Shown here: positions 1-8,885 of the stretch, one piece after another
Layout: each line of letters begins with the position of its first letter
How positions within the stretch are numbered: position 1 is the first letter of the stretch
Source of the DNA: a bacterium
GTDB taxonomy: Bacteria; Myxococcota_A; Bradymonadia; Bradymonadales; Bradymonadaceae
Assembly (NCBI GenBank): GCA_030427705.1
Contig: JAUIBR010000044.1
Location: forward strand, 1-58,063
Direction of reading: 5' to 3'
Length of the DNA: 58,063 nt
Made by a program: the position numbers and the translations under genes
The notes under the pieces: generated by a model
The model's database searches: none
The model's input: the letters and a program-made list of their open reading frames with translations, nothing else
Told to the model about the DNA's origin: nothing

Positions 1-1
1 T

Positions 2-1640
2 GAGGTCGGAGATGCCTGCGACAACTGCCCGGACGTAGCCAATAACGACCAAGCCGATGCCGACGGCGACGGTCGTGGTGATTTGTGTGAGGTACCTACC
101 GACCAAACCGCAGACACCGACGCTGATGGCCTTCTGGACTTCGATGATAACTGCTTCCTTGTTGCCAACCCTGGTCAGGAAGACGGCGACCAAGATGGCA
201 AGGGCGATGCTTGTGACAACTGCCCTGAAATCGCGAACTACAACCAAGAAGATGCAGACGGAAATGGTACCGGTGATGCCTGCGAAGATGACACCGTCAT
301 TCGTGACACCGACCAGGATGGAATTCGAGACGTTGAAGACAACTGCGACAACGATGCGAACCCTAACCAGGAAGATGGCGACTTGGACGGCGTTGGCGAT
401 GCCTGCGACAACTGCGTCTGGCTAGCAAACACCGACCAAGCTGATGCTGACAACAACATGGTGGGTGATGCGTGTGAAGGTCTCTCGAACCCAGATGCCG
501 ACGACGATAATGACGGCATCCGAAACGCGGAGGACAATTGCCCGCTTGCTGCCAATGGATCGCAGGATGACGGCGATAGCGACGGTGTCGGAGACGCCTG
601 CGATAACTGCCCCGGTGTAGCAAACAACACGCAGACGGACGCTGATAACAACATGGTTGGCGACGCATGCGAAGGTTTGGCTGACCCAGATGGCGACCTT
701 GACAGCGATACGGTTCGCAACGGCGATGACAACTGCCCTTCGGCTGCGAACACCAATCAGGCCGACGTTGACGGTGATGGTGTCGGTGACGTTTGCGACA
801 ACTGCCCGAACTACGCCAATGCAAACCAGGCCGACCAAGACAACAATATGGTGGGCGACGCGTGTCAGGCGTTTGATGCGGACAGCGACAACGACACGGT
901 CGTGGATGTTCAGGACAACTGCCCTCAAGATGCAAACACCACGCAGGACGATGGTGACGGTGACGGCGTCGGTGATGCCTGTGACAACTGCCCAACGGTT
1001 TCGAACTCGTCGCAGGTTGACGCCAATATGAACACGATCGGCGATGACTGCGAAGGCGTGGGATATCCCGCTGGTGACGTCGACATGGACGGCATCACGA
1101 ACAACGTCGATAACTGCCCGCTTATCTCCAACGCAAATCAGATGGACAGTGACGGCGACCTTATCGGTGATGCTTGCGATAACTGCCCAACCGTTGCCAA
1201 CTCGATGCAGATGGATTCCGACATGAATATGGTCGGCGATGCATGCGAATATCTCGTGGCGGACGGCGACAATGACGGCATTTCGGATGCGTTGGACAAC
1301 TGCCCTGCGAACTCCAACCCCGCACAAACAGACGGCGACGCCGATGGCGTGGGCGATGATTGTGATATCTGTCCGACCGTCGCTAACAGCAGCCAAGACG
1401 CGACCGACGCCAACAACGATATGGTCCCAGACGAGTGTGAGAACGGTGGATTCACCGCGAACACTGACGCGGACAACGACGGCATCGTGGATGTTTTGGA
1501 CAACTGCCCATTCATGATGAACACCAACCAGGCCGATGCGGACATGGATAGCGTTGGTGACGTCTGTGACAACTGCCCGAACACCGCGAACATCTATCAG
1601 GATGACGTCGACGGCGACGGCACTGGTGACGCATGTGAAA
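2..1640 (+). repeat. Tandem TSP3-encoding repeats
   Basis: Coding tandem repeats with a period of roughly 100-120 bases encode alternating DNCP and GDACDNC blocks. The copies differ at many third positions, so they are old duplications and not a recent expansion. Confidence 0.7.
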
Positions 1641-3727
1641 CGACCGGTGGTGTCATCGGATGTTCCGACGGAAGCACGTGTAGCGCCGCTGGACTCTGCA
1701 ATAACGGCGACTCCTGCACACCCGTCTGCGAGGGCGGAAGCGTTGCTTCAACGCGTATCAATCCAAACCTCTACTTCCTTTTGGATAAGTCCGGTTCGAT
1801 GGATTGGGAATGTGTGACTGGCAACAACAGCGGTGGCTCAAACCCTGAGTGCTCGACGGGTACCTGCAACAACAGCGAAGAATGTAACAGCGTTGCGACC
1901 GACACGCGTTGGGTCCGGATGATCAACGCACTCAACGGACTCGCTCCAACTTTGGCTTCGGACTTCAATGTCGGTGTTGCGGTCTTCCCGACCACGAGTG
2001 CCAATGGAGGCCCGAACAACAACACATCCGAGGCAAATCAGCCGGATGAGTTGCTGGACCTGGATGACACCAATACCGCGGCCGATATCACGAACAGCTA
2101 CAATGGCGTTGGCCCGGGCGGCGGAACACCAACAGCGTACGCGTTGTCTCAGACGTTGGCTCAAATGCTCTACACCTATGGCGGGGACCCGATTCCATCG
2201 CGACCCAAGGCCGTTGTTCTCATCACCGATGGTGCCCCAACCATCAGCCCTGACCCTGTCAATGACACCATTGCTGCTGCTGCCGCGCTGCAGGCTGCTG
2301 GCATCAACGTCTACGTGATCGGATTCCAAGGTGTGAACGTCACCGACATGAACAATATCGCTGCCGCGGGTGGAACGACGAGCTTCTATCCTGTCAGCGA
2401 CCAAGCCAGTATTACGGCGGCGATCGATGCGATTGCGCAGCAGAACGTGAGTTGTCAGGTTGCCCTGTCCTTGGACGGTGACGAAGACCTCACCCGTATC
2501 AGCGTCGACATCGTCAACGGCGCAACTCGTACTCCAGTGTTGCCTGACGCGACCAACGGTTACGTCCTCGACCAGCCCAACAACTCGATCGAGGTGTTCG
2601 GAACGGCTTGCGCGACGCTGACCGCCGCAGCTCAGTCGGCGCCTCCAGGCACCAACGTCGGCATCGAAGTTAGCATTGCATGTATTAGCTGCTCACCCTC
2701 GGCGGAACTTTGCGACGGCGTGGATAACAACTGCGACGGCCAGATCGACGAGGGATGCGACAACTGCTTCCCCGAAATCTGCGACGGCATCGACAACTGT
2801 GCAATCGACGGCATTCCGGCCGACCAGGGTTGCCCGGTCTGCTTCCCATCCGCAGAGGTCTGCGATGTTGGGTCCGCGTGTAACGGAAATGGCGACTGCG
2901 CCGGCGACGAACAGTGTGTTGGTGGCGCCTGCGCTGCGGATGAAGACTGTGACGGTCAGTTCAATGAAGACTGCGGAACGCCGGGTTGTATCCCTCAGGT
3001 CGAGATCTGTGATGGTCAGGACAACGACTGCGATATGCAGATCGATGAAGGGTGTCAGACCGGCTGTATTCCTCAGCCTGAGGTCTGCGGTAATAACGCC
3101 GACGATGACTGCGACATGATGGTCGACGAAGGCTGCCCAACCGTCGGCTGTGTGCCAGATGTCGAGGTCTGCGACGGCCAAGATAACGACTGTGACATGC
3201 AGGTCGACGAAGGCTGTCCTCCACCGGTTGGCTGTATCCCTGAAGCCGAACAGTGCGACGGTATCGATAACAACTGTAACCAGCTTATCGACGAAGGTTG
3301 CCCAGGCTCCATCTGCATCCCAGACCCAGAGATCTGCGATGGCATCGACAACGACTGTGACCTCGATGTCGACGAAGGTTGTACCGGCTGTATCCCACGT
3401 CCAGAAATCTGCGGCGACAACATGGACAACAACTGCAACGGCGTCATCGACGACGTGGACTGCATCATGTGTCCTGACGGTATCTCGCCTGAGATCTGTG
3501 ACGGTGTCGACAACAACTGCGACGGCACGATCGATGATGGTTGTGGGCCCGGAATCTGCGTGCCTGAGCCTGAAATCTGCGATGACATGATCGACAACGA
3601 TTGTGACGGCACGGTGGATGAGCCAGACGACTGCAACGCTTGCCCAACTGGCCAGAACCCAGAGATTTGCAACGGCATCGACGATGACTGCGACGGCGTT
3701 GCTGATGAGGGCTGCCCGCAGGGCTAG
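2..3727 (+). CDS. Giant TSP3-repeat / VWA / metal-binding-repeat surface protein (5' truncated by window edge)
   Basis: The reading frame is open at the left edge, so the N-terminus and any signal peptide are missing; a TTG at 83 is only an internal codon. To about 1640 it encodes some 17 Asp-rich Ca2+-binding thrombospondin type 3 motifs (DNCP...DGDGVGDACDNCP style). A short Cys-rich linker follows, then a von Willebrand A domain at about 1760-2450 whose MIDAS reads DKSGS. From about 2690 to the end there are about 12 copies of the CDGxDNxCDxxxDEGC putative metal-binding motif common in myxobacterial and bradymonad exported proteins. The protein should be a secreted or surface-attached, Ca2+-stabilised adhesin-like molecule; the ligand is unknown. 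It ends shortly after the last repeat without a visible sorting tail. A strong terminator follows 36 bases after the stop. Confidence 0.85.
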   Translation, partial: EVGDACDNCPDVANNDQADADGDGRGDLCEVPTDQTADTDADGLLDFDDNCFLVANPGQEDGDQDGKGDACDNCPEIANYNQEDADGNGTGDACEDDTVIRDTDQDGIRDVEDNCDNDANPNQEDGDLDGVGDACDNCVWLANTDQADADNNMVGDACEGLSNPDADDDNDGIRNAEDNCPLAANGSQDDGDSDGVGDACDNCPGVANNTQTDADNNMVGDACEGLADPDGDLDSDTVRNGDDNCPSAANTNQADVDGDGVGDVCDNCPNYANANQADQDNNMVGDACQAFDADSDNDTVVDVQDNCPQDANTTQDDGDGDGVGDACDNCPTVSNSSQVDANMNTIGDDCEGVGYPAGDVDMDGITNNVDNCPLISNANQMDSDGDLIGDACDNCPTVANSMQMDSDMNMVGDACEYLVADGDNDGISDALDNCPANSNPAQTDGDADGVGDDCDICPTVANSSQDATDANNDMVPDECENGGFTANTDADNDGIVDVLDNCPFMMNTNQADADMDSVGDVCDNCPNTANIYQDDVDGDGTGDACETTGGVIGCSDGSTCSAAGLCNNGDSCTPVCEGGSVASTRINPNLYFLLDKSGSMDWECVTGNNSGGSNPECSTGTCNNSEECNSVATDTRWVRMINALNGLAPTLASDFNVGVAVFPTTSANGGPNNNTSEANQPDELLDLDDTNTAADITNSYNGVGPGGGTPTAYALSQTLAQMLYTYGGDPIPSRPKAVVLITDGAPTISPDPVNDTIAAAAALQAAGINVYVIGFQGVNVTDMNNIAAAGGTTSFYPVSDQASITAAIDAIAQQNVSCQVALSLDGDEDLTRISVDIVNGATRTPVLPDATNGYVLDQPNNSIEVFGTACATLTAAAQSAPPGTNVGIEVSIACISCSPSAELCDGVDNNCDGQIDEGCDNCFPEICDGIDNCAIDGIPADQGCPVCFPSAEVCDVGSACNGNGDCAGDEQCVGGACAADEDCDGQFNEDCGTPGCIPQVEICDGQDNDCDMQIDEGCQTGCIPQPEVCGNNADDDCDMMVDEGCPTVGCVPDVEVCDGQDNDCDMQVDEGCPPPVGCIPEAEQCDGIDNNCNQLIDEGCPGSICIPDPEICDGIDNDCDLDVDEGCTGCIPRPEICGDNMDNNCNGVIDDVDCIMCPDGISPEICDGVDNNCDGTIDDGCGPGICVPEPEICDDMIDNDCDGTVDEPDDCNACPTGQNPEICNGIDDDCDGVADEGCPQG

Positions 3728-3763
3728 GGATTCCTAAGGACCTAAGGTTCTTAAGGACTTAAG

Positions 3764-3790
3764 AGGCCCGCAGTTTGCGGGCCTTTTTTT
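3764..3790 (+). terminator. Rho-independent terminator after the TSP3/VWA gene
   Basis: A perfect 9-bp stem AGGCCCGCA / TGCGGGCCT with a 3-nt loop is followed by a run of T. The convergent nagZ-like gene ends at 3799, so this is the only separator. Confidence 0.9.
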
Positions 3791-3798
3791 GTGATTGG

Positions 3799-4968
3799 CT
3801 AGTGGAGTTTTTCGGTGGGGTCGGCGCCGGTTTCCATGTCTTCAACCATGGCCAAGACGCGTTGGTGTTTCTCGCAGCCCAGTACGTCGTGCCAGTCAGC
3901 CAGCCGCGTCCATGGGCGTTTCCAAGACCCCAGCATCTCTTGCTTGAGCTTAACCACTCGGTTGGCGGACTCAAAGACCCGAGCGCGGTCGAAATCGTTT
4001 TCGAGGGCGAGTTCCAGCAGGCGTGCGTGAGCGCGGCGCCATTTGTCTTCGGTGTGGCAGATCAGAAAGAGGTCGATACCTGCGCGCAGGCCAAGGTCGA
4101 TCATCTCCTCGATCTGATAGTTCTCGGCGACCGCCTTCATCTCCAAATCATCCGTGACCACGACCCCATCGTAGCCCAACTCTTCGCGTAGAAGCCGTGT
4201 CATGATGGCATGGCTAAGCGTTGCGGGATGAACGGTATCAAGGCGCGGGACCATGATATGAGCAGTCATCAGCATCGGAATGTCCACGCCGATAAGCCGC
4301 TCAAACGGGACGAGCTCGACGCTCTCCAGCCGTTCCGGATCGTGGTCCAATACTGGCAGCGTAAGGTGGCTGTCGGTGTCGGTATCGCCGTGACCCGGAA
4401 AGTGTTTTCCGCAGGGGACGACGCCGCTTTCGATATGGCCGACCAAGAATGCGCCGCCCATACCCGACACAACCCCTGGGTCGCGTGAGAATGCACGGTC
4501 GCCAATCACCGGGTTGTCCGGATTGGTATCGACATCGATGACAGGAGCGAAGTTCACATTGAAACCCAATGCGCCAATTTCAGTGGCGATGACCTCGGAA
4601 ACCTGTGCTGTCAGCTCGGGATTGTTCGCGTCACCCAGAGCTCGCATCGGAGGAATCTTGGTCAGCGGCTCCCGAACCCGCACAACTCTTCCACCTTCTT
4701 GGTCCACTGCGACAAACGGCGTCGCAACAGCGTCCTTTGCGGCTTCGTGAATTGCCTCGTTGAGTGTGGCGACCTGGTCAACCGACTCGACGTTGCGCCG
4801 AAAGAGAATCACGCCGCCAATATCTTCAGCGAGGGCTTCACGAATCGACTCGGGCGGAGCATCGGTTGCCCCCGGAAATCCGACCATCAAAAGCTGGCCC
4901 ACGGCCTTGCGGATGTTCGCTTCGCTCTGATCGTAGGGATTAAAAAACGGCAGTTTCGGGTCGTTCAT
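3799..4968 (-). CDS. nagZ: Glycoside hydrolase family 3, beta-N-acetylhexosaminidase (NagZ-like)
   Basis: This 389-residue GH3 enzyme should remove non-reducing GlcNAc, classically from GlcNAc-anhydroMurNAc-peptides in cell-wall recycling. The hallmark KHFPGHGDT lies at about 188-196 and is followed by D-S-H at 199-201, the flexible loop carrying the catalytic His/Asp dyad of NagZ. VVTDDLEM near 270-277 holds the Asp nucleophile. No signal peptide is seen, so it should be cytoplasmic. I chose the ATG at 4968 because it makes a 4-base ATGA overlap with the stop of the upstream permease; an upstream start at 4998 would lie inside that permease. The operon partners are two peptide-type ABC permeases, which suggests a muropeptide uptake and recycling role (inference). 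The size fits the single-domain NagZ class. Confidence 0.88.
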   Translation of the reverse strand: MNDPKLPFFNPYDQSEANIRKAVGQLLMVGFPGATDAPPESIREALAEDIGGVILFRRNVESVDQVATLNEAIHEAAKDAVATPFVAVDQEGGRVVRVREPLTKIPPMRALGDANNPELTAQVSEVIATEIGALGFNVNFAPVIDVDTNPDNPVIGDRAFSRDPGVVSGMGGAFLVGHIESGVVPCGKHFPGHGDTDTDSHLTLPVLDHDPERLESVELVPFERLIGVDIPMLMTAHIMVPRLDTVHPATLSHAIMTRLLREELGYDGVVVTDDLEMKAVAENYQIEEMIDLGLRAGIDLFLICHTEDKWRRAHARLLELALENDFDRARVFESANRVVKLKQEMLGSWKRPWTRLADWHDVLGCEKHQRVLAMVEDMETGADPTEKLH

Positions 4969-5816
4969 GTCTTTTGAATCGCGCGTGGGTCCAGCCAATC
5001 CCGGAGTCCGTCGCCCAAGAAGTTGATTCCCAAGACGGTAATCATGATGGCGACGCCCGGAAAAATGGCGAGGTGCGGGGTTAAGAGGAAGTAGCTTGCG
5101 CCCTGGTCAAGCAATGCGCCCCAACTGGGCGAGTCCTGAGGACCGAGACCAAGGAAACTAAGTGAGGCTTCGGCCAGAATTGCGCCCGCGACACCAAACG
5201 TCGCCTGCACAATCACGGGAGCCAGAATATTCGGAACGATTTCTCGGAAGATAATGCGTCCTTTGGGGAAACCCAGCGCACGGGCAGCTTCGACGTATTC
5301 GCGTTCACGCTCGACCAGGACCTGACCACGGACAAGTCGGGCATAGCCGCTCCATCCCGTGACACTCAACGCTCCGATGACCGCGAGTAGGCTTGGCTCT
5401 TGCGTTACGAAGATGATGAGGATTGCGAGTAGGATACCCGGAAACGCCATCAGAATTTCCGTGAGTCGCATGAGGGCTTCATCAACCCATCCGCCGAAGT
5501 ACCCACTGATTGAGCCCAAAAAGATTCCCGTAAAGGCGCAAGCCACCACGGTGACGCTCCCGACAATCGCGGCAACGCGCGCCCCGTAGAGCAGCAGCGT
5601 CAGTACGTCAGCTCCGTTTTCGTCGGTTCCTAACCAGTGCGCGGCTGAAGGGCCTTCGAGCTGGCGAGTGATATCGATGTAGTCGACGGGGTAGGGCGCG
5701 ATCCACGGCGCCAAGATAGCAGAGAGCATCATCAGTGCGACGATCGCAAATCCAAAGCCGGCCAGCCCCGTGCGTGCCCGTGCGGGCACTTTGAATGAGT
5801 CAAAAAAGCTCATCAT
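4965..5816 (-). CDS. ABC transporter permease, DppC/OppC type
   Basis: This 283-residue integral membrane protein of the BPD_transp_1 family is one half of a dipeptide/oligopeptide/nickel-type importer channel. It has the short cytoplasmic N-terminus, a first membrane segment near residues 18-40 and the usual DppC pattern LGTDENGADVLTLLLYGAR. The coupling EAA loop is recognisable as ARALGFPKGRIIFREIVPN, and the C-terminus LGINFLGDGLRDWLDPR is typical of the family. It overlaps the upstream permease by ATGA (5816-5813) and the downstream glycosidase by ATGA (4968-4965), so the three are probably translationally coupled. The usual periplasmic binding protein and the two ATPases are not beside it and must lie elsewhere. 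The substrate cannot be read from the sequence. Confidence 0.9.
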   Translation of the reverse strand: MMSFFDSFKVPARARTGLAGFGFAIVALMMLSAILAPWIAPYPVDYIDITRQLEGPSAAHWLGTDENGADVLTLLLYGARVAAIVGSVTVVACAFTGIFLGSISGYFGGWVDEALMRLTEILMAFPGILLAILIIFVTQEPSLLAVIGALSVTGWSGYARLVRGQVLVEREREYVEAARALGFPKGRIIFREIVPNILAPVIVQATFGVAGAILAEASLSFLGLGPQDSPSWGALLDQGASYFLLTPHLAIFPGVAIMITVLGINFLGDGLRDWLDPRAIQKT

Positions 5817-6742
5817 TCGTACCTGATTCGGGGGTCAACGGCGCCGTAGAGCAGGTCCGTAATCAAATTTACAAGGACATACGTGAACGCGATGAATAGC
5901 ACGCAGCCTTGGACGATCATGTAGTTTCGTCCTTCGATGCCGTCCAAAAGAAGCGTGCCGAGGCCAGGTCTGGCGAACACTTTTTCGACGATGATGGCAC
6001 CGCTCAGAAGCGCGCCAAATTGAAGTCCAAGGACCGTTACGACGGGCACCATCGCGTTGCGGAATGCGTGTTTGATCACAACTCGTACGTTGGGCAAGCC
6101 CTTTGCTTTTGCCGTCCGGATGTAGTCCTGACCCAACACCTCCAACATGCTGGAGCGCGTCATCCGCATCAGTTTGCCGGACAGAGCGGTGCCGAGGGTT
6201 ATCGCTGGCAGAATGAGCGCAGATAGCCCTGTTACGGCTGCGCCGGGATTTGGAAGGGCTTTGAGCGTCAGGCTGAACAGAATCAGCAGCATCGGTCCCA
6301 GCCAGAAATTGGGTATGGAAATTCCCAACAGCGCAACGAAGGCCGAGCCGTTGTCGACCCATGAATAGGGGCGCGTCGATGCGAGTATGCCAAGTGGAAG
6401 TGCCAGAAGCATCGCAACCAATAGGCTCGCCAACGCTAGCTCCATCGTGGGCGGAATCGCATCCACGAGCTTGTCCATCACTGTCGCACCGCGTTCGTCG
6501 CATAGCTCGCCGAACGTCCCGTCAACAACGTCTCCCCAGAACAGTGCATATTGCTTCGCCATAGGCTCATCGAGCCTGAGGCAGTCCCGCAGTGCCTGTT
6601 TGTCGATTTCAAGTGCTTGTTCGCCCAGGATACTGGCGACCGGATCACCAGGCGCAGCGCGCACGGCAAAGAACACCAGCGTCACCACGCCGAAGACGAC
6701 GAAGAGTGAGGAAAATAGTCTGCGTAGGAGGAAGCGGCCCAT
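5813..6742 (-). CDS. ABC transporter permease, DppB/OppB type
   Basis: This 309-residue permease is the partner of the DppC-type subunit downstream. The N-terminus GRFLLRRLFSSLFVVFGVVTLVFFAVRAAPGDP is the standard DppB opening with its first transmembrane helix. Later come the family motifs around YIRTAKAKGLPNVRVVIKHA (the EAA loop) and a C-terminal helix ending DLLYGAVDPRIRYE. It is first in a three-gene minus-strand operon and overlaps the next gene by ATGA. It is transcribed away from coaX, with only about 100 bases between the two starts. Peptide, muropeptide or metal import are all possible; the neighbouring NagZ-like enzyme favours muropeptides. Confidence 0.9.
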   Translation of the reverse strand: MGRFLLRRLFSSLFVVFGVVTLVFFAVRAAPGDPVASILGEQALEIDKQALRDCLRLDEPMAKQYALFWGDVVDGTFGELCDERGATVMDKLVDAIPPTMELALASLLVAMLLALPLGILASTRPYSWVDNGSAFVALLGISIPNFWLGPMLLILFSLTLKALPNPGAAVTGLSALILPAITLGTALSGKLMRMTRSSMLEVLGQDYIRTAKAKGLPNVRVVIKHAFRNAMVPVVTVLGLQFGALLSGAIIVEKVFARPGLGTLLLDGIEGRNYMIVQGCVLFIAFTYVLVNLITDLLYGAVDPRIRYE

Positions 6743-6748
6743 CCTTGG

Positions 6749-6777
6749 TTGCCACCGGTCTAATCTAAGTCTAATAC
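6749..6777 (+). promoter_or_regulatory. Sigma70-type promoter for coaX
   Basis: TTGCCA, a 17-base spacer and TAATAC lie in the divergent gap between the permease and coaX. Confidence 0.6.
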
Positions 6778-6844
6778 GACAGCTTCATGAATACGGCGGG
6801 ATAGCCCCGCCGCGCAATGCCAAACGCCTGAATCCGGAAATTAC

Positions 6845-7612
6845 ATGCTCCTGGTCGTCGACGTCGGAAATACAAACACTGTGTTGGGTATCTATGATTC
6901 CGGCACGTTGCTGAGGCACTGGCGAATCCGAACGGAGCGCGCACGAACTGCCGATGAGCACGGTATTGTGATGGGAGATTTGTTCTCTTACGCGGGTTTG
7001 GACCGCAGCCAGATCACGGCGACTATCGTAAGTTCCGTTGTACCTCCGATGGAGCGCACGTGGACTGAAATGGCGAGCATCTATCTGGGGCATGAACCTC
7101 TGATCGTGGGCAAGAACGTGGATGCGCCGATGGAGGTGCTATACGACACACCAGCTGAGGTTGGCGCAGACCGGCTGGTCAACGCGATCGCGGCATGGGA
7201 GCGGCATAAGAAGCCGATAATCATCGTGGACTTCGGCACAGCGACGACATTCGACGCGATTTCTGCGAAAGGGGAGTATCTGGGCGGTGCGATTGCACCC
7301 GGGATTGTCATCGGAAGCGAGGCATTGTTCAGGGCTGCCTCAAAACTGCCGCGCGTCGAGATTGCCCGTCCCCCGAATGTCATTGGTGGTAACACACAGG
7401 ACGCGCTTCAGAGCGGTCTGCTTTATGGATACGCGGGCGTGGTAAAAGAGATTGTCACACGCATGAAGGCGGAGCTTGGACCGGACACCGTCGTGGTCGC
7501 CACGGGCGGTTTGGCACGTTTCATCGCCGATGAAGCAGATGTCATCGACGAGATCGACGATATGTTGACCCTGGAAGGCCTACGTATCATCTACGAAGCT
7601 TCTATCGCTTAA
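6845..7612 (+). CDS. coaX: Type III pantothenate kinase
   Basis: This 255-residue CoaX catalyses the first step of coenzyme A synthesis, phosphorylating pantothenate. Unlike CoaA it belongs to the ASKHA fold. Motifs visible are the N-terminal phosphate loop VDVGNTNTVLGIYD, the substrate-binding GADRLVNAIAAWE, the second phosphate loop IVDFGTATTFDAIS and GGAIAPGI. The length is normal and the start is fixed by the conserved LLVVDVGNTN beginning at residue 2; GGAAA precedes the ATG. No birA gene is upstream, although birA-coaX is a frequent pair elsewhere. The gene appears to be monocistronic. Confidence 0.95.
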   Translation: MLLVVDVGNTNTVLGIYDSGTLLRHWRIRTERARTADEHGIVMGDLFSYAGLDRSQITATIVSSVVPPMERTWTEMASIYLGHEPLIVGKNVDAPMEVLYDTPAEVGADRLVNAIAAWERHKKPIIIVDFGTATTFDAISAKGEYLGGAIAPGIVIGSEALFRAASKLPRVEIARPPNVIGGNTQDALQSGLLYGYAGVVKEIVTRMKAELGPDTVVVATGGLARFIADEADVIDEIDDMLTLEGLRIIYEASIA

Positions 7613-7647
7613 GATTCTGAACCCAATCTTGCGGTGACCGTGCGCAC

Positions 7648-7675
7648 AAAAAAGCCCCTGCTAAACAGCAGAGGC
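7648..7675 (-). terminator. Terminator of the 7699-8235 gene (minus strand)
   Basis: Read on the minus strand, a 9-bp stem GCCTCTGCT / AGCAGGGGC with one G-U pair and a GTTT loop is followed by six T. Confidence 0.8.
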
Positions 7676-7698
7676 GTGTACTGCGTGGTTGACCGGAA

Positions 7699-8235
7699 CT
7701 ATTGAGCAGGAGCCGCGCCGTTAGTTGCTGCGGCATTGTTCGTGGTTGCCGGTGCGTTGTTGGTGCCTGCGTTGTTGGTCGCATCATTGGTTCCGTTGGT
7801 CGCACCGTTTGCGGCCGTGCCCGAGTTCGTTCCTGCAACCTGTTGGTTGGGGTCGACTTCGAGCTCAGGCACTGGCGGTGGCACATCACCTTCTGAGCCT
7901 TTTCCACCAAACTCGCTCTCGGCGGTCTCGGCGATGGAAGGCGCGTCAAGCTCAGCTGCGCGGCCTTGGAAGACCATCGAGATTGGTCCACTGAACGCGA
8001 CCAGCATGAGAATGGTGACAACAATCCCCGTCATCCAAAGTGCGATAGCGGGTTCTTTACCCTCTTCCTCTAGTTCATAGAACGAGAAGTAAAAGGCATA
8101 CGGAGGAAAGAGCGCCACAGCAGCGGCCTTTCCACCACTAATACGTGCTGCGAATTTGGCGATGCCAAGCGTGCCAATCACAAAGAGGATGACGGCGATG
8201 CCGAGCAGCAGGACTGAGAGGTATCCGATGTTCAT
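7699..8235 (-). CDS. Small membrane protein with Asn/Thr/Ala-rich tail, unknown function
   Basis: I do not recognise a family for this 178-residue protein. Residues 1-25 form one hydrophobic segment. A cytoplasmic-looking stretch with FYFSFYELEEEGKEP follows, then a second membrane segment at about 62-86. The C-terminal half is low complexity: a Pro/Glu part (VPPPVPELEVDP) and then about 50 residues made almost only of Asn, Thr, Ala and Gly. The start at 8235 is preferred over 8271 because GGAG sits 7 bases upstream and the first residues then form the membrane helix. The gene has its own terminator and is flanked by unrelated genes. The Asn-rich tail recalls the Asn-X spacers of the lipoproteins at 44-51 kb but is not a regular triplet repeat. 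Confidence 0.7.
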   Translation of the reverse strand: MNIGYLSVLLLGIAVILFVIGTLGIAKFAARISGGKAAAVALFPPYAFYFSFYELEEEGKEPAIALWMTGIVVTILMLVAFSGPISMVFQGRAAELDAPSIAETAESEFGGKGSEGDVPPPVPELEVDPNQQVAGTNSGTAANGATNGTNDATNNAGTNNAPATTNNAAATNGAAPAQ

Positions 8236-8336
8236 GAAAGCTCCACAACAACTGCGATGCGCAGGTAGCACACCACATTGGGTTGCGTTCTTTACAAGAC
8301 ACTCCAGATTCCGTCAACGCTTCTCACAGTCGGTGA

Positions 8337-8366
8337 TTGACAACTTGGCGCGGCGCTGGATACCTT
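8337..8366 (+). promoter_or_regulatory. Probable promoter for the sigma-4-like gene
   Basis: TTGACA, an 18-base spacer and TACCTT lie about 40 bases before the ATG at 8404. Confidence 0.5.
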
Positions 8367-8403
8367 TGGCCAGATCCAATTCTAGCCACGGACGGGCCGC
8401 GAG

Positions 8404-8847
8404 ATGTCCAATACTGAACCGACGCGACGTACTTCAAACAAGCGTGGTGCGCGCAAAGGCTTGCGACGAAGCAAGACGATCGCTCTTAAGAAGCTCACTG
8501 ATGACGAGCGGCGTTTAACAGAAGAGACGCTTGCGCAGATGGAACATCTGCGTCCGCGCAATCGTGATGATTGCCGCACTGCGGACCGACCATGTCCGTA
8601 TGTTTCGTGCAAATACCATCTCTTTTTGGACGTAAACCCACATACTGGGTCGATTAAGCTCAATTTCCCCGATCTCGAAGTCTGGGAACTCAGCGAAACC
8701 TGTTCGCTGGATGTCGCCGATCGCGGCGGAATTACGCTCGAAGAAGTGGGTGAGCTACTCAACCTCACCCGCGAACGCATTAGGCAAGTCGAGGCCGCTG
8801 GACTCGAAAAGCTCCGTGTGGGATATGACGACGAGCCGAGCAGTTAA
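8404..8847 (+). CDS. Stand-alone sigma70 region 4-like HTH DNA-binding protein
   Basis: In this 147-residue protein residues about 109-136 ([20 protein letters not shown]) match the helix-turn-helix of sigma70 region 4, which in a full sigma factor contacts the -35 element. The rest is not a sigma factor: there is no region 2. Instead there is a basic N-terminus (residues 8-30) and a middle part with Cys at 57, 64, 69 and 100 around [14 protein letters not shown]. Similar stand-alone proteins are, to my knowledge, found in deltaproteobacteria and some Firmicutes and are annotated only as sigma factor-like. A role as a transcription regulator using a sigma-4 fold is likely but unproven. The gene has its own promoter and is followed at 38 bases by purH, perhaps co-transcribed. 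The Cys could bind a metal. Confidence 0.8.
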   Translation: MSNTEPTRRTSNKRGARKGLRRSKTIALKKLTDDERRLTEETLAQMEHLRPRNRDDCRTADRPCPYVSCKYHLFLDVNPHTGSIKLNFPDLEVWELSETCSLDVADRGGITLEEVGELLNLTRERIRQVEAAGLEKLRVGYDDEPSS

Positions 8848-8885
8848 AAACTGCAGAACCGTCAACCACACACTCCAAAAACATC

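Noticed and set aside
422-1396. Minus-strand open frame opposite the TSP3 repeats
   Set aside because: The repeat codons (GAC, AAC, GGC) read backwards give a repetitive Val/Ile/His sequence; it is a shadow of the repeats.
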